A stretch of 22,987 bases of DNA. Origin: HGM04593 sp045647885. GTDB taxonomy: Bacteria; Bacteroidota; Bacteroidia; Bacteroidales; Bacteroidaceae. The DNA is taken from NCBI GenBank assembly GCA_045647885.1, contig JAZRMX010000017.1, positions 1 to 22,987 of the forward strand. Reading direction: 5' to 3'. Shown piece by piece: positions 7,661 to 14,765 of the stretch. Under the pieces are notes generated by a model. It saw only the letters and a list, made by a program, of their open reading frames with translations. It was not told the DNA's origin and made no database searches. Each line of letters starts with the position of its first letter. Position 1 is the first letter of the stretch. Both the position numbers and the translations under genes were made by a program.

Positions 7661-8560
7661 ATGGCACCAAATAAAAAATTCACATTAGGCCAAGGACTCG
7701 GCCGAGGACTCGACGCACTAATCTCCACCGAAACCATACAGACATCGGGCTCGCAATCAATAGGCGAGATAAAGATAAGCCTCATTGAGGCCAACCCCAA
7801 CCAGCCCCGTCGCGAATTCAGCGAAGAGGCTTTGCGCGAGCTTGCCGACTCAATAAAAGAGCTTGGCGTTATACAGCCCATCACCCTGCGCAAAACAAAT
7901 GGCGATAAATACCAGATTATTGCCGGAGAGCGCCGTTACCGCGCATCGCAGCTTGCAGGCAAGACAACCATACCTGCCTACATACTCAAAGCCGATGACG
8001 AGGACACAATGGAGATGGCCCTCATTGAGAATATTCAGCGCGAGGACCTCAACGCCCTTGAAATTGCACTCGCTTACCAGCAGCTGATTGAACAGCATAA
8101 CCTCTCACAGGAGCAACTGAGCAAACGCATTGGCAAAGGCCGCGCCACCATCGCAAATTTCCTGCGCCTGTTGCGCCTCCCAGCCACAATACAGATGGCA
8201 CTTAAGGAGAAAAAGATTGATATGGGCCACGCACGCGCCCTGCTCTCGCTCGACAGCCCCGCCGAGCAGATAAGACTCTTCCACGAGATTGAGGCAAACG
8301 GTTGCTCGGTTCGCGAGGTGGAAGAGATGGTGCGCCGCATAAAGGAGGGCGATGCACAACCCGCCGAAGCAAGCAAAAAGAGCGCGGCAAAACAGCAGAG
8401 CCCCGAATTCCACCAACTGAAAAAACAACTGACACACTTCTTCCAGACACCGGTACAGCTCACCTGTTCGGCAAAGGGAAGCGGCAAAATCAGTATAAAA
8501 TTCAAGAACGAGCAGGAGCTCGAGCGAATTATTACTATATTTGACAAATTAAACAACTGA
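7661..8560 (+). CDS. parB: Chromosome-partitioning protein ParB (Spo0J)
   Basis: A 299-residue CTP-dependent DNA clamp that loads at parS sites and is moved by ParA. Visible parts: the N-terminal ParA-stimulating motif GLGRGLDALIS (12-22), the ParB/Srx CTPase domain with G-E-R-R-Y-R-A-S (89-96) and E-N-I-Q-R-E-D-L (123-130), the helix-turn-helix about 148-170 for parS recognition (LSQEQLSKRIGKGRATIANFL), a Lys/Ala-rich linker 230-248 and a C-terminal dimerisation domain from about 250. I searched this window by eye for TGTTTCACGTGAAACA-like sites and found no convincing parS. Gap to parA is 2 bases, and to the DUF5683 gene 14. Confidence 0.97.
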   Translation: MAPNKKFTLGQGLGRGLDALISTETIQTSGSQSIGEIKISLIEANPNQPRREFSEEALRELADSIKELGVIQPITLRKTNGDKYQIIAGERRYRASQLAGKTTIPAYILKADDEDTMEMALIENIQREDLNALEIALAYQQLIEQHNLSQEQLSKRIGKGRATIANFLRLLRLPATIQMALKEKKIDMGHARALLSLDSPAEQIRLFHEIEANGCSVREVEEMVRRIKEGDAQPAEASKKSAAKQQSPEFHQLKKQLTHFFQTPVQLTCSAKGSGKISIKFKNEQELERIITIFDKLNN

Positions 8561-8574
8561 AAACCGTGACAAAA

Positions 8575-9321
8575 ATGCGTTTCACATACAGGAAAGCAAC
8601 AGTTCTTCTGATGTTCCTACTGACAGCGGCACTCGGCGATGTTGCCGCACAGGACAGCCTTGTATTGCCCGGAGATTCCATAGTGGAAACCACGCTGAAA
8701 ACAGACTCGGCCACCATAGAAAACGTGTACAGAAACAGCATTGCCCTCTCGCCCGACAGCAGCCGCGCCGCACTCAAGAGACAGAGCCTCAACAACGGTA
8801 TGCGCACCGAGATAAAACCCTTCCTGCCCGACCCCACAAAAGCCACCTGGCTCGCCGTGGTGTTCCCCGGTGGCGGACAGATATACAACCGCAAGTATTG
8901 GAAACTGCCCATTGTGTACGGCGGATTCATAGGTTGCCTTTATGCCTACAACTGGAACAGCCAGATGTACAGGGACTATCGCCAGGCCTACCTCGACATA
9001 ATGGACAACAACCCTAACAGCAACTCGTATGTCGACTTTTTCCGCCCAGGCTACGACTTTGATGCAAACAAAGACTATGTAACCGAGGTTTTCAAGAAGA
9101 GAAAAGACCGCTACCGCCGCTGGCGCGACCTGAGTGTATTCGCCTTCATTGGCGTCTATGTATTATCGGTCATCGATGCCTATGTGGATGCACAGCTGGC
9201 AAGTTTCGACATTAGCGAGGATATTAATCTCACCATACAACCCGAAATGTTCGGCGGCTACGAGAGCCTTGGAAAAACAAACATCGGCTCTTACGGACTC
9301 AACTGCAACATAACATTCTGA
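8575..9321 (+). CDS. DUF5683 family protein
   Basis: A 248-residue exported or membrane protein of the Bacteroidota-specific DUF5683 family, function unknown. It has a signal peptide (basic start, hydrophobic 9-20, likely cut near D-V-A-A-Q), a stretch rich in Asp/Ser, then the family core: K-A-T-W-L-A-V-V-F-P-G-G-G-Q-I-Y-N-R-K-Y-W, hydrophobic P-I-V-Y-G-G-F-I-G-C-L-Y-A-Y, Y-R-D-Y-R-Q-A-Y, and a second hydrophobic span V-F-A-F-I-G-V-Y-V-L-S-V-I-D-A-Y-V-D-A. I took ATG 8575 rather than GTG 8566 as start. It is third in the parAB string; the same position after parB is what I recall in other Bacteroidales, which hints at a shared role, but none is established. Confidence 0.85.
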   Translation: MRFTYRKATVLLMFLLTAALGDVAAQDSLVLPGDSIVETTLKTDSATIENVYRNSIALSPDSSRAALKRQSLNNGMRTEIKPFLPDPTKATWLAVVFPGGGQIYNRKYWKLPIVYGGFIGCLYAYNWNSQMYRDYRQAYLDIMDNNPNSNSYVDFFRPGYDFDANKDYVTEVFKKRKDRYRRWRDLSVFAFIGVYVLSVIDAYVDAQLASFDISEDINLTIQPEMFGGYESLGKTNIGSYGLNCNITF

Positions 9322-9331
9322 ACAACCCGAA

Positions 9332-10693
9332 ATGCAAAAATACATAACACTGCTATCATCAATACTACTCATAACTGTCGGTGCGCACACAGCGACGGCA
9401 CAAAACACATTCACTGCCGACACGCTTGAGAACGATGCCCTCTTCGACGAGAGCATTATAACCGACAACGACATTGCACAACCCGACACGCTGATATTCA
9501 ACATACCCACAGACAGCACAGCCAACGACAGCCTGCAGTTTGAGCTCCCCGAAGGTATGACAGCCGACATTGACAGCCTGCTCAACGGCTGGCAAGCGCG
9601 TAACCTGCTTAAATCGTTCGACTGCGAAACCGAAGGATGGGAGAATATAAAAGTGAGCGACACACTCTACGCCGAGCGTCTGCGCAACATGCCCTGCATC
9701 ATAGATATGCCATACAACAGTATGGTGCGCCAGTGCATAGACCGCTACGCCACACGCAACCGCACCCTTGTGTCCTATATGCTTGGAATCTCGGAATTCT
9801 ATATGCCGATGATTGAGGCGGAAATAGACAAATACAATATGCCACACGAGCTTAAATACCTGCCCGTGATTGAGTCGGCACTAAACCCAAAGGCAGTTTC
9901 CCGTGTAGGCGCAAAAGGTTTGTGGCAATTTATGTTTGCCACCGGCAAGCTCTACGGGCTTAAATCAAACAACTACATCGACGACCGTTTCGACCCCCTC
10001 AAAGCAACACACGCCGGCCTCAACTACCTACGCGACCTATACAAGTTCTTCAACCGTTGGGACCTCGCCGTCGCAGCCTATAACTGCGGACCCGGCAACG
10101 TGAAGAAGGCTATTCTGCGCTCTGGCGGCAAGACCGATTTCTGGGAGATATATCGTTACCTGCCACGCGAGACACGCGGTTACCTGCCCGCGCTCGTCGC
10201 AGCAAACTACATAATGACCTACCACGAAGAGCACGGCATCTGCCCCATGGAGCCCAACATACCAATAGGCACGGACACACTGCACATAAACAAGAACCTG
10301 CACTTCAAGCAAGTGGCACAATACTGCGACATAAGCATAGAGGACATACGCGCCATAAACCCGCAGTACATAAAGGACATCATCCCCGGAGAGGCGGAAA
10401 AATATGTATTGCGCCTGCCAAACAGTGCGATAACACAATTCATCGCCAACGAGGACAGCATCTACAACTATGAGAAGGAGACCTTCTTCCCCAAAAGCGA
10501 CATTGCCAAGATGCTTAAAGAGGCCAAAGCCAATGACGATGGCCGCGGCACGCTCAAATACCACAAGATACGCAGTGGCGAAACACTCGGCAGCATAGCC
10601 CGCAAGTACCGCGTATCGGTTAAGCAGATAATGAAATGGAACAACCTGCGCAGTACCAATATACGCGCCGGACGTAGCCTTAAAATATACTGA
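9332..10693 (+). CDS. Membrane-bound lytic murein transglycosylase D-like protein (SLT + LysM)
   Basis: A 453-residue exported lytic transglycosylase that would cleave the MurNAc-GlcNAc bond of peptidoglycan with 1,6-anhydro product. A signal peptide covers residues 1-24 (ends H-T-A-T-A-Q). After an acidic linker, the GH23 SLT domain spans about 158-270, with the catalytic Glu at E181 in V-I-E-S-A-L-N-P, G-L-W-Q-F-M (196-201) and A-Y-N-C-G-P-G-N-V (249-257). A degenerate LysM-like segment lies near 315-365 and a clear LysM at about 408-453 (H-K-I-R-S-G-E-T-L-G-S-I-A, ending R-A-G-R-S-L-K-I-Y) binds peptidoglycan. It has the MltD domain order, though no lipobox Cys is seen. Fourth gene of the parAB string, 10 bases after DUF5683 and 6 before rel. 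Confidence 0.93.
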   Translation: MQKYITLLSSILLITVGAHTATAQNTFTADTLENDALFDESIITDNDIAQPDTLIFNIPTDSTANDSLQFELPEGMTADIDSLLNGWQARNLLKSFDCETEGWENIKVSDTLYAERLRNMPCIIDMPYNSMVRQCIDRYATRNRTLVSYMLGISEFYMPMIEAEIDKYNMPHELKYLPVIESALNPKAVSRVGAKGLWQFMFATGKLYGLKSNNYIDDRFDPLKATHAGLNYLRDLYKFFNRWDLAVAAYNCGPGNVKKAILRSGGKTDFWEIYRYLPRETRGYLPALVAANYIMTYHEEHGICPMEPNIPIGTDTLHINKNLHFKQVAQYCDISIEDIRAINPQYIKDIIPGEAEKYVLRLPNSAITQFIANEDSIYNYEKETFFPKSDIAKMLKEAKANDDGRGTLKYHKIRSGETLGSIARKYRVSVKQIMKWNNLRSTNIRAGRSLKIY

Positions 10694-10699
10694 TAGAGT

Positions 10700-12931
10700 A
10701 TGAACAGCGAGGAAATAAACATAATTGACGAAGAGAAAGCCATAAACAAAGCCTTTGCAGAGTTGCTCGACATATACCTTGCGTCGCAGCACCGCAAAAA
10801 AGTGGAACTCATAACAAAGGCCTTCAACTTTGCCCGACAAGCCCATAAAGGCGTGCGCCGTCACAGCGGCGAGCCCTACATTATGCACCCTCTGGAGGTT
10901 GCGACAATCGTGTGCAAGGAGATTGGGTTGGGCTCAACATCGATATGCGCCGCGCTGTTGCACGACGTGGTCGAGGACACCGACTACACCGTGGAAGACA
11001 TAAGAAACCTCTTTGGCGACCGCATTGCCGAGATTGTAAGCGGTCTCACAAAAATATCGGGAGGAGTATTCGGCGCACACGCCTCGGAACAGGCCGAGAA
11101 CTTCAAGAAACTGCTGCTCACTATGAGCGAGGACATACGCGTGATACTCATAAAAATCGCCGACCGTCTGCACAATATGCGCACGCTGGAGTTTATGCCC
11201 GTAAACAAGCAGTACAAGATTGCCGGCGAAACACTTTACATATATGCCCCCATCGCCTACCGCCTTGGATTGAGCAAAATAAAAACAGAGCTAGAGAACC
11301 TCTCATTCCGTTACGAACACCCCGAAGAGTACGCGAAAATAGAAAAGCTCATAGAGAACACACAGCGCAACCGCGACATTCTCTACAAGGAATTCACCTC
11401 GCCCATCTGCAGCGAGCTCGACGCAATGGGGCTAAACTACCGCATAATAGGCCGAGTTAAATCGCCCTACTCCATCTGGAACAAGATGCAGAAGAAGCAC
11501 GTAGCCTTCGAGGATATCTTCGACATTCTCGCCGTACGCATCATCTTCACCCCCCGCGAAGGAAAAGACGAGAACAACGAGTGCTTCAACATATACATAG
11601 CTCTCACCAAACTCTACAACGCCCACCCCGACCGCCTGCGCGACTGGGTTAACAAACCGCGTACAAACGGTTACAAAGCCCTGCACGCAACCTTTATGAG
11701 CAAACGCGGCGAATGGATAGAGGTGCAGATACGTAGCGAGAAGATGAACGAGATGGCCGAGAAAGGCATTGCCGCGCACTGGAAATACAAGAGCGCCGGC
11801 GAAAGTACTGGCGACGAACAGCTCGAGAACTGGCTACACACTATAAAGGAGATACTCGACGACCCGCAGCCCAATGCCCTCGACTTCCTCAACACCATAA
11901 AACTGAACCTTTATGCCACCGAAATATTTGTCTTCACCCCAAAAGGCGATATAAAGACAATGCCGCAGAACTGTACCGCTCTAGACCTTGCATACAGCAT
12001 ACACACCTTCCTGGGCAACCACTGCATAGGCGCAAAGGTTAACCACAAACTTGTACCCCTGAACCACCAGTTGCAGAGCGGCGACCAGGTGGAGATAATA
12101 ACATCAAACGCCCCCCGTGTTGAAGAGGGATGGCTATCTTTTGTTACCACAGCCAAAGCCCGTGCCAAGATTCTCGCAGCCCTGCGTCGCAAACAACGTC
12201 TCTTTATGCGCGACGGCGAGGAACTGCTAAACAAATTCCTTGAACAAGAGGGTTTGAGCAACTACACAGGCAATATAGAAAAACTGTGGAAACTGCATAA
12301 CCTAAAAGACAAGGATGCCCTGCTTGTCGCCATAGGCGATGGTAGCATCACACTCGGAAGCGACGACAAAGACGCGCTCCTGGGCAACAAGAAATTCAGT
12401 TTCCAGTCGCTTTTCTCTTTTGGCAAAGACAAGAAGAAAGAAGAGGCAAAGAAAGGAGAAGTGTTCGATGCTATAGACCGCAAGACCCCCATAAGCCTCA
12501 CCGACGAGAATATAAAGCACAGCTATATAATAGCCGACTGTTGCCACCCCATACCAGGCGACGATGTTCTTGGATATTACGACGACAACAAACACATAAC
12601 CATACACAAACGCAACTGCCCCGTAGCCAACACATTGAAAAGCAGCCACGGCGACAGAATTCTTGTGGCAAAGTGGGACACTCACAAGAAGTTGAATTTC
12701 ATAGTACCTATACAGATAACGGGTATTGACAACCTTGGTGTACTCAACGAGATTACAGCCATAATTGCGCAGAAATTCAATGCCAGTATACAGAAACTGC
12801 ATCTCGAGAGCAGCGATGGCATTTTTGAAGGTACATTTTGGGTGAATGTTCACGATGTGGATGATGTGAAGAACCTTTGCGCAAGCCTCAAGAAGATTGA
12901 GAGTATCAAGACTATTGCGCGAATAGGGTAA
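10700..12931 (+). CDS. rel: Bifunctional (p)ppGpp synthetase/hydrolase (RelA/SpoT, long RSH)
   Basis: A 743-residue stringent-response enzyme. The hydrolase HD domain (about 35-200) keeps its metal and catalytic motifs: H-S-G-E-P-Y-I-M-H-P (54-63), L-H-D-V-V-E-D-T (87-94) and I-A-D-R-L-H-N-M-R-T (153-162), so it should degrade (p)ppGpp. The synthetase domain (about 245-360) has R-V-K-S-P-Y-S-I-W-N-K-M (252-263), D-I-L-A-V-R-I, T-N-G-Y-K-A-L-H-A-T (322-331) and E-V-Q-I-R-S (341-346). The TGS domain starts near 407 (E-I-F-V-F-T-P-K-G). The regulatory part has the conserved D-C-C-H-P-I-P-G-D and H-K-R-N-C-P-V-A motifs and a C-terminal ACT domain (about 670-743). Intact and full-length. Last gene of the parA-parB-DUF5683-MltD string, so (p)ppGpp control is transcribed with segregation and wall genes. 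Confidence 0.96.
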   Translation: MNSEEINIIDEEKAINKAFAELLDIYLASQHRKKVELITKAFNFARQAHKGVRRHSGEPYIMHPLEVATIVCKEIGLGSTSICAALLHDVVEDTDYTVEDIRNLFGDRIAEIVSGLTKISGGVFGAHASEQAENFKKLLLTMSEDIRVILIKIADRLHNMRTLEFMPVNKQYKIAGETLYIYAPIAYRLGLSKIKTELENLSFRYEHPEEYAKIEKLIENTQRNRDILYKEFTSPICSELDAMGLNYRIIGRVKSPYSIWNKMQKKHVAFEDIFDILAVRIIFTPREGKDENNECFNIYIALTKLYNAHPDRLRDWVNKPRTNGYKALHATFMSKRGEWIEVQIRSEKMNEMAEKGIAAHWKYKSAGESTGDEQLENWLHTIKEILDDPQPNALDFLNTIKLNLYATEIFVFTPKGDIKTMPQNCTALDLAYSIHTFLGNHCIGAKVNHKLVPLNHQLQSGDQVEIITSNAPRVEEGWLSFVTTAKARAKILAALRRKQRLFMRDGEELLNKFLEQEGLSNYTGNIEKLWKLHNLKDKDALLVAIGDGSITLGSDDKDALLGNKKFSFQSLFSFGKDKKKEEAKKGEVFDAIDRKTPISLTDENIKHSYIIADCCHPIPGDDVLGYYDDNKHITIHKRNCPVANTLKSSHGDRILVAKWDTHKKLNFIVPIQITGIDNLGVLNEITAIIAQKFNASIQKLHLESSDGIFEGTFWVNVHDVDDVKNLCASLKKIESIKTIARIG

Positions 12932-13180
12932 TTTGTAATTAAAAGCGTATAATCAAGGGCGCACACGCCAATATAAAAAAGCACACGACGCCCCAACGAA
13001 CAACGGCACACAGAGTGGTCGTTCGGCTTTATACGCAAAATAAGAGAGATTGGTTAGTTTAAATGCGTGTGTTTATACAAAACTTGCAAATGCCCAAATT
13101 TTCGCAGGCATCTTTACGCAAATTCCAAATATGTAATTCTTTAACACACGCAAAGTTACAAGCATTGCAATTTGAATCAT
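12932..13180. other. Intergenic region with inverted repeats; no protein gene supported
   Basis: These 249 bases separate the convergent rel and MerR-type genes. CACAC-rich short motifs recur. On the minus strand CGAACGAC (13025-13018) can pair with GTTGTTCG (13004-12997) as an 8-bp stem with one G-T wobble; T-runs follow at 12980-12975. A perfect 10-bp inverted repeat, TGCGTGTGTT (13064-13073) and AACACACGCA (13143-13152), encloses a smaller ATGCC/GGCAT hairpin. A -7-like TAACTTTG lies on the minus strand at 13158-13151. No classic rho-independent terminator follows rel directly. Confidence 0.45.
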
Positions 13181-13531
13181 TTACAAGAAATCAAGTTGCG
13201 CCTTAATACCAAGAAGCTCTTCTTTCACAGCCTTCAAACGGTCAATAACCTCGGCCGAGCGGTCGGCATTTTCCTGGTTGCCGGAACCTTTCAAGTGTTG
13301 CTTTGCACCGGCAAGAGTAAGCCCACGCTCCTTTACAAGATGATAGATGAGACGGGCAGTCTTGAAATCATCCTTTGTGTAACGACGCACCCCATTGGCA
13401 CCCTTGTAAGGCGAGAGTTGTGGAAACATCGTCTCCCAATAACGCAAAGTAGTTTCACTAACGTTAAGTTCCTTTGCCACCTCCTTAATGGAGTAATACA
13501 TCTTAAGGTCTTTATCTTTAGAGAGTGCCAT
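13181..13531 (-). CDS. MerR-type transcriptional regulator (short form)
   Basis: A 116-residue DNA-binding protein. Residues 12-80 form a MerR winged helix (Y-Y-S-I-K-E-V-A-K-E-L-N-V-S then T-T-L-R-Y-W-E, with R-R-Y-T-K-D-D in the wing), followed by a helical C-terminus (about 92-116) suited to dimerisation. There is no effector domain and no Cys, so no metal or redox sensing is implied; this short HTH_17/MerR_1 type is common in Bacteroidota and its targets are not known. I start at 13531 (MALSKDKD) because the longer frame to 13648 overlaps the M23 gene and its translation is Arg/Thr-rich nonsense. It begins 4 bases after the M23 peptidase stop and is its operon partner. Confidence 0.9.
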   Translation of the reverse strand: MALSKDKDLKMYYSIKEVAKELNVSETTLRYWETMFPQLSPYKGANGVRRYTKDDFKTARLIYHLVKERGLTLAGAKQHLKGSGNQENADRSAEVIDRLKAVKEELLGIKAQLDFL

Positions 13532-13535
13532 ATTG

Positions 13536-14510
13536 TCAGTCGAATATTTTTCCGTGGTTCTCAGCCATCTGCAACATCTGGTCGTAGCCCTCGGCATCGA
13601 GGTCCATAAAATAGTAGTTGATGGGGTTCTGGTGCACACCCTTGACAATAACTTCGTAGTGCAAATGCGGGCCGGTACTCTTTCCCGAGTTGCCGCTCAA
13701 GGCTATCTGCTCGCCACGTACAACCTTCTGCCCCGGCTTTACCATAAATTTATTATTATAGAGGTGGGCATAAAGAGTTTCTATACCATAACCGTGATCA
13801 ATTCTCACTGTGTAACCATAGCCCGATTGCCATTTAGCCGAGATAACTGTACCGTCGGCGGTAGCATAGACAGGCGTGCGGTTATCGCACGAGAAGTCCA
13901 TTCCATTATGTTTCTTGCGCACTTTGTACACAGGGTCTATGCGCCAACCATAACCCGAAGCTGTGCGTTTAAGGTCGCGGTTGGCAATGGGCTGTATCGC
14001 AGGCAGGTGACGCAGGTAATCCTCTTTTTCGGCATCGAGCTGCACAAGCTGGTCGAAGGATTTTATCTGAAGATAAAGCTGCTTGTCGAGCATATCCATC
14101 TTCTGCGCAGTCTCCACTACAAGAGCCGAATTATCCATATCCATAAGTTCGTCGTAACGGTTTGTACCGCCATAGCCCGACTGGCGTGCGAAGGTGGGAA
14201 CCGGCTCCGAATTCAACAGTACTCGGTAGAGGTTGTCGTCGCGCTGCTGTATATCCTCGAGCACCTCCATAGCATTGTCGAGGCGTTGCGACATAATGCG
14301 GTACTGGGCAAGAAGTTTGGAATTTTCCTGCTGCAGCTCTGTCATCGAAGGAGTCTCTATAAGAAGATAAAATATGAGGAACGACAAACCACCGAATATC
14401 ACATACAACAGCACACGACGCAATATAGTGAGAAAACGCTGTGCCAGGTTTGGATATACACGGTCGTAGGTTCGAGTTGCCGGGTTGAATATGTAATAGA
14501 CTTTTCGCAT
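13536..14510 (-). CDS. M23 family metallopeptidase (LytM-type), membrane anchored
   Basis: A 324-residue inner-membrane protein with a periplasmic zinc endopeptidase domain acting on, or regulating cleavage of, peptidoglycan cross-links. Residues 1-30 are a basic cytoplasmic tail, 33-52 a TM helix, 56-92 a coiled coil, and about 185-300 the LytM domain. Zinc ligands are H201 and D205 (in H-N-G-M-D) and H284; H249 (Y-A-H-L) and H282 (in G-P-H-L-H-Y-E) complete the active site, so it should be an active enzyme rather than a degenerate EnvC/NlpD-type activator. Start MRKVYYIFNP (14510) is chosen over 14534 because this N-terminus (K-V-Y-Y, N-P, T-x-T-Y-D/E) matches the Bacteroidales family. Divergent from alaS; first gene of a pair with the MerR regulator. 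Confidence 0.93.
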   Translation of the reverse strand: MRKVYYIFNPATRTYDRVYPNLAQRFLTILRRVLLYVIFGGLSFLIFYLLIETPSMTELQQENSKLLAQYRIMSQRLDNAMEVLEDIQQRDDNLYRVLLNSEPVPTFARQSGYGGTNRYDELMDMDNSALVVETAQKMDMLDKQLYLQIKSFDQLVQLDAEKEDYLRHLPAIQPIANRDLKRTASGYGWRIDPVYKVRKKHNGMDFSCDNRTPVYATADGTVISAKWQSGYGYTVRIDHGYGIETLYAHLYNNKFMVKPGQKVVRGEQIALSGNSGKSTGPHLHYEVIVKGVHQNPINYYFMDLDAEGYDQMLQMAENHGKIFD

Positions 14511-14531
14511 CGCAGTTTCGCTTACAAGGAA

Positions 14532-14562
14532 CAAAAGTAGTAAAAGCTATCTTTTTTTGCAA
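14532..14562 (-). promoter_or_regulatory. Promoter of the M23-merR pair
   Basis: On the minus strand TACTTTTG (14539-14532) fits TAnnTTTG and a TTG (14562-14560) lies 20 bases upstream, the spacing of the Bacteroidota -33/-7 consensus. Transcription would start near 14525, about 15 bases before the ATG at 14510, so the leader is very short, which also supports the later start codon. Confidence 0.7.
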
Positions 14563-14641
14563 CTATTTACACATTTATCGGCACACCCTTTAACAGAGTA
14601 TAACAAACATACACGCGCTGAAGCATTATTACGGACAATTA

Positions 14642-14673
14642 TTCGTTTTTTACACACTTTTATTGTACCTTCG
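14642..14673 (+). promoter_or_regulatory. Predicted promoter of alaS
   Basis: TACCTTCG at 14666-14673 is a one-base variant of TAnnTTTG, the same variant class as the parA element. TTCG at 14642-14645 lies 20 bases upstream in the -33 position. Transcription would start at about 14680, leaving an 85-base leader. Confidence 0.5.
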
Positions 14674-14679
14674 CGTCCG

Positions 14680-14725
14680 CGAAGAGCGCCACACATAAAA
14701 CTATGTTTTATTTTGTGGCGTTTCG
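14680..14725 (+). promoter_or_regulatory. Palindrome/hairpin at the 5' end of the alaS leader
   Basis: The strand folds as nested stems: CGAA (14680-14683) with TTCG (14722-14725), CGCCACA (14687-14693) with TGTGGCG (14714-14720), and ATAAAAC (14695-14701) with GTTTTAT (14705-14711) around a 3-base loop. That is 18 base pairs in 46 bases, starting at the predicted transcription start. No T-run follows, so it is not a terminator. It could be a 5'-protecting hairpin or a DNA operator. Confidence 0.6.
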
Positions 14726-14765
14726 CACCGGAATCAAAAGATAAATAACTAAAATTAAACAGAAT

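Noticed and set aside
10037..10888. 283-codon minus-strand open frame
   Set aside because: It is antisense to the lytic transglycosylase and the start of rel, both certain. Long antisense frames are common opposite such GC-skewed codons.
13532..13648. N-terminal extension of the MerR regulator
   Set aside because: The extra 39 residues overlap the M23 gene end and read as Arg/Thr/Cys-rich shadow sequence.
13533..14540. 335-codon plus-strand open frame
   Set aside because: It lies exactly opposite the M23 peptidase gene, whose catalytic residues are clear. The plus-strand translation is His/Ile/Val-rich without motifs.
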